Source: Moraxellaceae bacterium
GTDB taxonomy: Bacteria; Pseudomonadota; Gammaproteobacteria; Pseudomonadales; UBA3067
Reading direction: 5' to 3'
Assembly: GCA_002401525.1 (NCBI GenBank)
Contig: NVTH01000041.1
Coordinates: 16,260-21,553 of the forward strand
Length of the DNA: 5,294 nt
Both the position numbers and the translations under genes were made by a program. The notes beneath the pieces were generated by a model. That model was not told the DNA's origin and did no database searches. It saw only the letters and a program-made list of their open reading frames with translations. Of this stretch, positions 1 through 5,212 are shown in pieces (the first letter of the stretch is position 1; every line of letters begins with the position of its first letter).

Positions 1-435
1 CTCATTACCTGGCTCGAACAAGAGCCCAATGTTCAATTCAAACCCGCCAACTATACCCATGAAGTCAGTGTCATTCAGCAATTAGATAATTTCGTCTCCA
101 TCAATTCCGCCGTTGAAATTGATCTTTACGGCCAAGTGAACGCCGAGGTAATTAACGGTAAGCAGATCTCCGGCACAGGAGGGTCGGTGGATTTTATGCG
201 CGCCGCGAAATCATCCAAAGGAGGACGCTCTATTGTGGCGCTGTCTTCTACAGCGCGGAAAGGATCCATTTCGCGCATTGTCAAAAAAGTAGAAATGGTC
301 ACTGCATTGCGCACCGACGTGGACATTGTGGTCACCGAATACGGTGTTGCCCACCTTAAATCAGCCTCCCTTGCGGAACGCGCCGAAGCGTTAATTGAAA
401 TTGCACACCCAGACTTTAGGGATCAATTAAAATAG
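1..435 (+). CDS. Acetyl-CoA hydrolase/4-hydroxybutyrate CoA-transferase family protein, C-terminal part
   Basis: This is an open frame from the window edge to a TAG stop, giving the last 144 residues; the start and N-terminal domain lie outside. Visible blocks are INSAVEIDLYGQVNAE (residues 34-49), the Gly-rich GTGGSVDFMRAA (58-69), VVTEYGVAHLK (110-120) and HPDFRDQL (136-143). These are hallmarks of the C-terminal domain of family I CoA-transferases related to acetyl-CoA hydrolase. The VEIDLYGQVNAE wording resembles the 4-hydroxybutyrate CoA-transferase (Cat2/AbfT) branch more than the succinate:propionyl-CoA branch. Such enzymes move CoA between acyl-CoA and a free carboxylic acid in the cytoplasm through a glutamyl-CoA intermediate. 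The catalytic Glu should lie upstream of the window, so activity cannot be judged here. The next gene on the same strand is 238 bp away and encodes a CoA-transferase of an unrelated fold. The family call is firm; the substrate is not known. Confidence 0.9.
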   Translation, partial: LITWLEQEPNVQFKPANYTHEVSVIQQLDNFVSINSAVEIDLYGQVNAEVINGKQISGTGGSVDFMRAAKSSKGGRSIVALSSTARKGSISRIVKKVEMVTALRTDVDIVVTEYGVAHLKSASLAERAEALIEIAHPDFRDQLK

Positions 436-673
436 ATCTCGAGCTACTTCTATTGCATCCCCAGTTGCAATTAACTAGCAATCCGTTCCATTATAGAGAA
501 CAGCATTGATTGACTCATAACATAACAACAATAAAACATGGACACGTTGACTAAGCATACACCTTGAATTGTTTCGGTCCTTTTAAATCAATTTTTTTGC
601 CGAGCGCCTTTAAAGATTCAACTTTTTAAAGAGTCCGTCTTAGAAATTTGATCCTCACTCAAGGAATGAAATC
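436..673. other. Intergenic gap with AT-rich leader upstream of the first CaiB gene
   Basis: This 238-bp stretch has no convincing ORF. It contains a possible promoter at 510-537 and a CATTGATTGACTCAT block at 504-518, parts of which recur before the CMD gene. It also has three similar AT-rich words, CTTTTAAATCAA (580-591), CTTTAAAGATTCAA (608-621) and CTTTTTAAAG (622-631), which could form weak local pairings. No clear terminator follows the upstream gene: the only nearby inverted repeat, ATTGCA/TGCAAT at 452-471, lacks a T run. Read-through from the upstream CoA-transferase is therefore possible. Confidence 0.5.
510..537 (+). promoter_or_regulatory. Candidate sigma-70 promoter before the first CaiB gene
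   Basis: TTGACT (510-515, five of six matches to TTGACA) is followed after 16 bp by TAAAAC (532-537, four of six matches to TATAAT). It would give a leader of about 130 nt before the ATG at 674. The -10 match is weak and another TTGACT at 547-552 has no good -10 partner, so this is tentative. The -35 is embedded in a sequence shared with the gap before the CMD gene. Confidence 0.3.
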
Positions 674-1876
674 ATGACAGCTCAATCCAATTTAACCGCA
701 GGCGCTTTGGACGGCATTCGCGTACTCGATTTTACTGGCGTTATTGCCGGCCCTTATTGCGCACGCCTTATGGCGGACCTCGGCGCAGAAGTGGTTAAAA
801 TAGAAGCACCCATTGGCGATCTACTGCGCATTGCTTCGCCTCGTCGCAAAGGAAAAACGCCCTACTTTGCACAACTCAATGCCGGCAAAGACAGCGTCTC
901 CATCGACCTTAAAAAACCCGGCGCGATTGATTTGGTTTTAGACCTCGCAGAAAAAGCCGATGTAGCCATCCAAAATTTTCGACCCGGCGTACTGTCCGAT
1001 TACGGACTGGGTTATGAAGATCTGAAAGTTCGCAAACCCGATATTATTTACTGCAACCTTTCTGGCTACGGCCAAGAGGGACCAGGGAAAAATCATTCCG
1101 CTTATGCACCTATAGTTCACGCCTCAGCCGGCCTCGATCTCACCATGATCTCTCATCAAGAAGGCGTCGACATCCCATTAAATGGTTCAATCCCATTTGC
1201 CGACTACTTAACGGGCGTGCACGGAGCCACGGCGATTATGGCGGCACTTTTCCGTCGTGAAAGAACCGGCCAGGGTGAAGAGATTGATATCGCCATGGCC
1301 GACGTGATTTTTAATGTGCAAGCATTCGAATTGCAGGAGCATCAGCATCCCTTACCAGTGGACCGTCTTATTTATCGTGCCCTCTCGGCAAAAGATGGCT
1401 ATTTCGTTGTCACGCCCTTATCAGAAAAAAACTTTAAGGATCTTATTAAATCAGTGGGACATCCCGAATGGGCAGAAGAAATCCCTTTAAGAGGCCCAGA
1501 CTTTGCGAGCAATTGGCGTAAATTAATGGATGCCCTGGAAGAATGGGCCGTAGATCGCACCGCCGCAGAATGCGAAAAAATAATTAGCGCCGGCGGTTGC
1601 CCGGTCGCCAAATACCAAACTGTTCTCGAAGCCCTACAAAGCGAACAATCCCTACATCGTGGCAGTTGCGTCGAAATGAACGACGGCTGCGGAAGTTTTC
1701 TAGTGCCCAACACCCCGTTACGAATGAAACAGGCGGATGCCAGTATAAAATCCAAGGTCTCCACCCTCGGGCAAGACAACGAATCCATATTGCAGGCATG
1801 GCTCGATATGTCGGCAAACGAGATCGATTCTTTAACCCAACAAGGGGTTTTATTTAAACCCAAACCGCGCAGTTAA
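674..1876 (+). CDS. CaiB/BaiF family (family III) CoA-transferase, copy 1
   Basis: The product is 400 residues, normal for the family. The start is an ATG with AAGGA at 661-665, 8 nt upstream. The N-terminal block GIRVLDFTGVIAGPYCARLM (14-33) runs into ADLGAEVVKIEAPIGDLLR, the family CoA-binding signature. It is followed by NFRPGVLSDYGLGYEDL (101-117), IIYCNLSGYGQEGP (124-137), FADYLTG (175-181) and RRERTGQGEEIDIAM (194-208). Asp177 of DYLTG aligns with the catalytic Asp of formyl-CoA transferase (Asp169 in the Oxalobacter enzyme), which forms an aspartyl-CoA thioester; this assignment is by motif. The C-terminus has STLGQDN, where many family members carry an LGEH-type motif. The likely role is cytoplasmic CoA transfer from an acyl-CoA to a free carboxylic acid. 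The substrate is unknown, because family members act on oxalate, carnitine, bile acids, benzylsuccinate and others. A paralogue follows 69 bp downstream, probably in the same operon. Confidence 0.93.
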   Translation: MTAQSNLTAGALDGIRVLDFTGVIAGPYCARLMADLGAEVVKIEAPIGDLLRIASPRRKGKTPYFAQLNAGKDSVSIDLKKPGAIDLVLDLAEKADVAIQNFRPGVLSDYGLGYEDLKVRKPDIIYCNLSGYGQEGPGKNHSAYAPIVHASAGLDLTMISHQEGVDIPLNGSIPFADYLTGVHGATAIMAALFRRERTGQGEEIDIAMADVIFNVQAFELQEHQHPLPVDRLIYRALSAKDGYFVVTPLSEKNFKDLIKSVGHPEWAEEIPLRGPDFASNWRKLMDALEEWAVDRTAAECEKIISAGGCPVAKYQTVLEALQSEQSLHRGSCVEMNDGCGSFLVPNTPLRMKQADASIKSKVSTLGQDNESILQAWLDMSANEIDSLTQQGVLFKPKPRS

Positions 1877-1945
1877 TTTACCGCTTAATGAGTTTTATTT
1901 TTTGTACTAACGACTCAATATTATTTAGAGCGCAGGAATTTTATT

Positions 1946-3130
1946 ATGGCAAAACCAGCAGGTGCATTAGACGGAATACGCGTATTGGATTTCACAGGCG
2001 TCGTCGCGGGTCCTTTCGGCACTCGACTGATGGCGGACCTCGGCGCGGAAGTAGTCAAAGTCGAACCGCCTGTTGGCGATTTATTGCGAGGCGCGCCACC
2101 CCGTCACGGCGGTAAGAGTCCGTATTTCGGTCAAATCAATTGCGGTAAAAAGAGCATTGCCGTGGATTTAAAAAAACCACAAGCGGTGGAGTTGATTTTG
2201 CAATTGGTCAAAAAGACTGACGTGGTGATGCAAAATTATCGTCCCGGGGTTATGGCAGGATTTGGCCTCGCCTACGACGATTTACGCAAGCACAAGGAAG
2301 ACATCATTTATTGCAGCATTTCAGGCTATGGACAACACGGCCCGTCCTCTCACCGCCCCGCCTTTGCGCCAATTATTCATGCAGCAAGCGGCTACGATCT
2401 CGCCATACTTTCCTATCAAGACGATTTAGATAAACCCTTAAACGGCGCCAACGCCACTGCAGATTATCTCGCTGCGTCGTTGGCCATGGGAGCCATTAGT
2501 GCAGCATTATTAAAGCGCGAAAAAACCGGCCAAGGGGACGAAATTGACATCGCCATGACCGAAGTAATTCAAAATATTCTCGCCTACGAAATTCAGGAAC
2601 TGCAATTCAAAGCAGAAAGACAGCGTCCCAATTACGGCCCAGTCCAAACCAAGGACGGCTATATTATTGTCAATCCCATATCACCGAATAATTTTAAAGA
2701 CCTCGCCCACGCCGTGGGCCATCCTGAATGGCTTGACGAATTCCCACTGAACACTCGCGACCGCCTCAAAAACTGGACCAAACTTATGTCCGCGTTGGAA
2801 CAATGGACATTACAATACAGCTCGATGGAAGCGGAAAAAATAATTCGCGACGGCGGCTGTCCAGTTTCACGATACCGCGATGTTTGGGACTCAATGCATG
2901 ATCCCCAAGTGGACGCTCGCGAAGGCGTGGTTGAAATTAATGACGGCGCGGGGTCTTTTCTAATCCCTAACACCCCGGTGCGGCTAATGAACAGTGAAGC
3001 CAGACCCAAACCTTTCGTGCCCACCCTCGGTGGCGATAATGCGGACGTGCTGCAACGCTGGCTTGGATTAAACCAAACTGAACTTACTGAATTATCGAAG
3101 TCGGGGGTATTGTTCGAGGGTAAAAAATAA
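1946..3130 (+). CDS. CaiB/BaiF family (family III) CoA-transferase, copy 2
   Basis: The product is 394 residues, starting at an ATG with AGGA at 1934-1937 (8 nt spacing). It aligns with the preceding gene product without gaps from residue 7 to about 390, at a constant offset of 4, with about 208 of 388 positions identical by manual count. The CoA-binding block GIRVLDFTGVVAGPFGTRLM (10-29), NYRPGVMAGFGL (97-108), CSISGYGQHGP (123-133), REKTGQGDEIDIAM (191-204) and PTLGGDN (359-365) are all present. The presumed catalytic Asp173 is kept, but the following residues are ADYLAAS rather than the DYxTG of many relatives and of copy 1. Conservation is lowest around residues 216-232 and 311-325, where substrate specificity may differ. 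It could be a second transferase with another substrate or a partner subunit of a heteromer. The spacing supports cotranscription with copy 1. Confidence 0.93.
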   Translation: MAKPAGALDGIRVLDFTGVVAGPFGTRLMADLGAEVVKVEPPVGDLLRGAPPRHGGKSPYFGQINCGKKSIAVDLKKPQAVELILQLVKKTDVVMQNYRPGVMAGFGLAYDDLRKHKEDIIYCSISGYGQHGPSSHRPAFAPIIHAASGYDLAILSYQDDLDKPLNGANATADYLAASLAMGAISAALLKREKTGQGDEIDIAMTEVIQNILAYEIQELQFKAERQRPNYGPVQTKDGYIIVNPISPNNFKDLAHAVGHPEWLDEFPLNTRDRLKNWTKLMSALEQWTLQYSSMEAEKIIRDGGCPVSRYRDVWDSMHDPQVDAREGVVEINDGAGSFLIPNTPVRLMNSEARPKPFVPTLGGDNADVLQRWLGLNQTELTELSKSGVLFEGKK

Positions 3131-3154
3131 ACTCAATCCTTATTCATCGTATTT

Positions 3155-3178
3155 TTAACCCATTGATTAAACCATTGA
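3155..3178. repeat. 12-bp tandem direct repeat, possible operator
   Basis: TTAACCCATTGA (3155-3166) is followed directly by TTAAACCATTGA (3167-3178), with one mismatch. The repeat lies just upstream of the candidate -35 at 3191, where an activator site would be expected, and its step is close to one helical turn. The same CATTGATTGA word (3173-3182) occurs at 504-513 before the first CaiB gene. A regulatory role is inference; chance repetition in AT-rich DNA is possible. Confidence 0.4.
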
Positions 3179-3190
3179 TTGAGCTAATTA

Positions 3191-3218
3191 TTGACTCATT
3201 ACTAAAACATTCTATAAA
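3191..3218 (+). promoter_or_regulatory. Candidate sigma-70 promoter for the CMD-like gene
   Basis: TTGACT (3191-3196) and TATAAA (3213-3218) are each one base off consensus and separated by 16 bp. Transcription would start near 3225, giving a leader of about 30 nt that carries the AGGA ribosome site at 3242-3245. This is the best promoter match in the window and would serve the CMD-like and lipoprotein genes. Confidence 0.55.
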
Positions 3219-3253
3219 CCAAAATTAGAAACACTACTATTAGGATCATTCAT

Positions 3254-3823
3254 ATGAAAACATCGACACCACGCATTGAACCCCTTGCCGAATCCAAATG
3301 GACTGAAGAAGAGGCAAAACTTCTAAGCCGCTTCAAAGGCAAAGACAATAGCATCGGTCCAGGCCTGGTTTACAATGTCATCGGCACACTGGCCAATCAT
3401 TGGAAAATGTATTTGAAATTTGGCTCGTGGAGCAATCACATTCTAGGCAAAAGCTCCACACTCAACCCTCGAGAAAGAGAAATATTAATTCTTCGCATAG
3501 GTTGGTTATGTCAAGCCGAATACGAATGGGGACAGCATGTACTCATTGGCAAACAAGCCGGCCTCACCGACACAGAAATTAGCCGCATAAAAGAAGGCGC
3601 CAATGCGCCTGGCTGGTCTGATTTAGATTCCAACTTACTCAAAGCAACCGACGAACTCCACGAAGACGCCTTTATCAGCGACGCAACGTGGAACGCCCTG
3701 TCCGAACAATACAGCACGAAACAAATGATGGACGTGGTCTTTACCGTCGGCCAATACAACATGGTCTCTATGGCGCTTAATAGTTTTGGAGTTCAATTGG
3801 ACGAAGGCATTAAAGGCTTCTAA
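3254..3823 (+). CDS. Carboxymuconolactone decarboxylase-like (CMD/AhpD-fold) protein
   Basis: The product is 189 residues; the ATG has AGGA at 3242-3245, 8 nt away. The core NPREREILILRIGWLCQAEYEWGQHVLIGKQAGLT spans residues 71-105 and is typical of the CMD family, with YEWxxH at 90-95 and the usual aGLTdtEI helix. Downstream, DLDSNLLKATDELHEDAFISDATWNAL (123-149) and VGQYNMVSMALNSFGV (165-180) match long single-domain CMD relatives. The AhpD-type CxxC is absent: Ala88 and Glu91 occupy the places where its cysteines should be, judged from His95, and Cys86 is the only cysteine in the protein. Peroxidase-reductase activity of the AhpD kind is therefore unlikely. Glu91 and His95 are plausible catalytic or binding residues. 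Family members of this length are often listed simply as CMD-family proteins in gene clusters for aromatic or alicyclic compounds. The neighbouring CoA-transferases suggest a catabolic step, but the reaction is unknown. Confidence 0.88.
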   Translation: MKTSTPRIEPLAESKWTEEEAKLLSRFKGKDNSIGPGLVYNVIGTLANHWKMYLKFGSWSNHILGKSSTLNPREREILILRIGWLCQAEYEWGQHVLIGKQAGLTDTEISRIKEGANAPGWSDLDSNLLKATDELHEDAFISDATWNALSEQYSTKQMMDVVFTVGQYNMVSMALNSFGVQLDEGIKGF

Positions 3824-3860
3824 AATAATTTCCATTAAGCCATTTTAATGAGAAACAGAC

Positions 3861-4841
3861 ATGTCCAAATTCGCTTACATTGCTTTGAGTGGCGTTCTAT
3901 TATTCGCCATTCAAGGCTGTACTAATTCAAAAATAAAAAATAACGATGTCCTAAAACAAAAGGCTCAATCCCAAGCCAGTCAAACGGAGATTACCCCCCA
4001 AGCAGCAATTCTCGCGTCAAAACTAAAATTTGATAAAGCGAAAGCGGACGGGCTGGCCTTTTATGCGCCCTTACACATGACTAAAGCCCAAAAACTGATC
4101 GATGACGCGGAGAAGAAAAACAAAAAAGCGCCACTTCCTGAAGACAAACAACAAGTCATCGCCCTGTCTTTAGAAGCAGGCAACTTGGTGAGCAATGCTT
4201 ACGACAAAAAAGACATCATTGAAGATGAATTCACTTCATTAATCGATCATCTCGGCCTATTAAAAGCAATCGAAACCAATACCGTCTTACCAGATCAATA
4301 CGACAAAGCAGTGTCCAAACTGCAGGATGTATTTAAAGAAGTCGAAGGCGGTCTACTCGAAAAAGCCCGCAGCAAAGCCATAAAGGTTCAAATATTTTTC
4401 GGAAAAGTTGAAGCCGATACACTTCGTAAAAAGCACCTGCAGAAAGCAAAAAGCATGCTCAGCAAAGCCAAATCAGTGGATGCCAAAACCTTCGCAAAAA
4501 AGAGTTTTAAAAAAGCAAAAGCCGCCATCGAAGTGGCTGACAAATTTATCGACAAAAACTACTCAGATCGAGAAGGCGTAATCACCATATCGACGGAAGC
4601 TTATCATGCCGCAGCCAAAGCGTATTACGTTGCCTTGGAAGCAGAAAAAATAGTGGCTATCGATGAAGAAAAAGCCGAACAATACATTCTGTATGTGGAG
4701 TCTTTATTTAAAACAATCAACCAGAACGGCGCTATCGTTCCCAATCTAACCAGTCATAGTTTGTATGTGCAGTCTGCCGAACTGGCTGCGGCGATAAAGC
4801 GGTTGCAAAATCCAGGGACTCAATCTGTGGCGGAGAAGTAG
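3861..4841 (+). CDS. Lys/Ala-rich helical lipoprotein with two DUF4398-like repeats
   Basis: The product is 326 residues. Its N-terminus has a Lys (residue 3), a hydrophobic stretch at 4-17 and a lipobox IQGC with the modified Cys at 20. Thr at +2 (no Asp) favours the outer membrane, facing the periplasm. The rest is almost entirely charged amphipathic helix. Residues 60-115 (AKADGLAFYAPLHMTKAQKL..., ending in AGNLVSNAYD) resemble the DUF4398 pattern of an A-x-x-YAP turn followed by an A-x-x-L helix. Residues 203-260 (AKSVDAKTFAKKSFKKAKAA..., ending in YHAAAKAYYVAL) repeat the same layout, which points to an internal duplication. A linker with EKARSKAIKVQIFFGKVEAD (167-186) separates them. 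Only a weak purine stretch (GAGAAA, 3850-3855) precedes the start, but the lipoprotein signal fixes it. The gene lies 37 bp after the CMD gene with no terminator between, so it is probably cotranscribed. Its function is unknown; DUF4398-type lipoproteins may help organise the cell envelope, and I see no link to metabolism. Confidence 0.82.
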   Translation: MSKFAYIALSGVLLFAIQGCTNSKIKNNDVLKQKAQSQASQTEITPQAAILASKLKFDKAKADGLAFYAPLHMTKAQKLIDDAEKKNKKAPLPEDKQQVIALSLEAGNLVSNAYDKKDIIEDEFTSLIDHLGLLKAIETNTVLPDQYDKAVSKLQDVFKEVEGGLLEKARSKAIKVQIFFGKVEADTLRKKHLQKAKSMLSKAKSVDAKTFAKKSFKKAKAAIEVADKFIDKNYSDREGVITISTEAYHAAAKAYYVALEAEKIVAIDEEKAEQYILYVESLFKTINQNGAIVPNLTSHSLYVQSAELAAAIKRLQNPGTQSVAEK

Positions 4842-4859
4842 ATAGGCTTCAACTCGACG

Positions 4860-4883
4860 CGCCCAGTTATTTCTGGGCGTTTT
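4860..4883 (+). terminator. Rho-independent terminator after the lipoprotein gene
   Basis: CGCCCAG (4860-4866) and CTGGGCG (4873-4879) form a perfect 7-bp GC-rich stem with loop TTATTT, followed directly by TTTT (4880-4883). It begins 18 nt after the TAG stop and would end the plus-strand transcript. On the minus strand the sequence beyond the stem has no T run, so it is probably one-directional. Confidence 0.85.
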
Positions 4884-5040
4884 AAAATTATTGTCGCCCC
4901 AGCTTTTAATGCCACCCCATTAATTCCACACATCTATGCATACGGCACTCGCCATCAAGTCCACATAGCCCACATCACCTCAACACACCCCATTAGTGAT
5001 CCACACCCATCATTAAACCCACCCATCCCATCATCAAATT

Positions 5041-5130
5041 CGCACACCGAACATCAGATCCACACACCTACCATCAAGTCCATACACCTACCATCAAGTC
5101 CACACACCTACCATCAGATCCGCACACTCC
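5041..5130. repeat. 20-bp tandem (minisatellite) array
   Basis: Four consecutive units of exactly 20 bp begin at 5041, 5061, 5081 and 5101, and a fifth begins at 5121 and breaks off after 8-10 bases. The consensus is CACACACCTACCATCAAGTC. Units at 5061 and 5081 differ by one base (CACAC versus CATAC); those at 5041 and 5101 end in CAGATC instead of CAAGTC. Decayed copies appear upstream, for example CGCCATCAAGTCCACA at 4950-4965 and CATCATCAAATTC at 5029-5041, so the original array probably began near 4940. It lies in non-coding DNA between convergent genes. No internal palindrome is present and the units abut without spacers, which argues against CRISPR. Confidence 0.85.
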
Positions 5131-5133
5131 GTC

Positions 5134-5153
5134 ATTCCCGCGAAGGCGGGAAT
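5134..5153. repeat. dRS3-like 20-bp palindrome (ATTCCC-N8-GGGAAT)
   Basis: ATTCCCGC (5134-5141) and GCGGGAAT (5146-5153) form a perfect 8-bp inverted repeat around a GAAG loop. With its flanks (GTC before, CC after) it matches the short repeat called dRS3 in Neisseria, which is also seen in intergenic DNA of many other proteobacteria. In Neisseria such elements flank other repeats and serve as recombination or phage insertion sites. Here it touches the end of the 20-bp array. There is no T run, so it is unlikely to be a terminator. Confidence 0.8.
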
Positions 5154-5212
5154 CCATCATGTTTAAGCGATGACACATAGGTTACTGACAACCAATTTTA
5201 AAAAATAAGTAA

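Larger units (their letters stand above)
3131..3253. other. Intergenic gap with repeats and promoter before the CMD-like gene
   Basis: This 123-bp AT-rich spacer contains a 12-bp tandem repeat (3155-3178), four ATTGA words at 3162, 3174, 3178 and 3190 (steps of 12, 4 and 12 bp), and a good sigma-70 type promoter at 3191-3218. No hairpin followed by a T run is seen after the second CaiB gene, so upstream transcripts could read through. The layout suggests that the CMD gene can also be transcribed on its own. Confidence 0.5.
4884..5212. other. Non-coding convergent gap with repeats
   Basis: This stretch lies between the end of the plus-strand run and the stop of a convergent minus-strand gene. 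No reading frame in it is credible, because its repeat unit of 20 bp shifts frame in each copy and introduces stops. From about 4890 to 5130 the plus strand is dominated by C, A and T with very few G. The defined elements are the 20-bp array and the dRS3-like palindrome, listed separately. A short inverted repeat GTTACT/AGTAAC (5181-5186 and 5208-5213) sits at the end of the minus-strand gene with a long AT-rich loop and is not a convincing terminator. Confidence 0.6.

Noticed and set aside
126..335. Minus-strand open frame opposite the partial CoA-transferase
   Set aside because: The plus frame carries clear family motifs across this stretch, so this is a shadow.
436..449. ATCTCGAGCT region resembling adjoining restriction sites, as a cloning scar
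   Set aside because: Short palindromic words arise by chance, and the flanking sequence continues as ordinary chromosomal DNA.
452..471. Inverted repeat ATTGCA/TGCAAT after the first gene as a terminator
   Set aside because: The stem is only 6 bp, AT-rich, has an 8-nt loop and is not followed by a T run.
1399..1863. 154-residue minus-strand open frame inside CaiB copy 1, with a similar 121-residue one at 2659-3024 inside copy 2
   Set aside because: Both lie antisense to conserved family III coding sequence. Their mutual similarity follows from the similarity of the sense genes, and no ribosome site or known domain is seen.
1888..2115. Open frame of 75 residues overlapping the start of CaiB copy 2
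   Set aside because: It overlaps the conserved CoA-binding block in another frame, has no ribosome site and is Arg/Ser-rich in the way of out-of-frame translations.
3635..3835. Minus-strand frames opposite the CMD gene (also 3511-3762)
   Set aside because: They are antisense to a complete, well-conserved CMD-family protein and have no support of their own.
3833..3850. CATTAA/TTAATG hairpin between the CMD and lipoprotein genes
   Set aside because: The stem is short, AT-only apart from one pair, without a T run, and lies at the ribosome site. It is too weak to call a terminator or regulator.
5041..5130. Tandem array as a CRISPR
   Set aside because: The 20-bp units abut without unique spacers, lack dyad symmetry, and no cas gene is visible.
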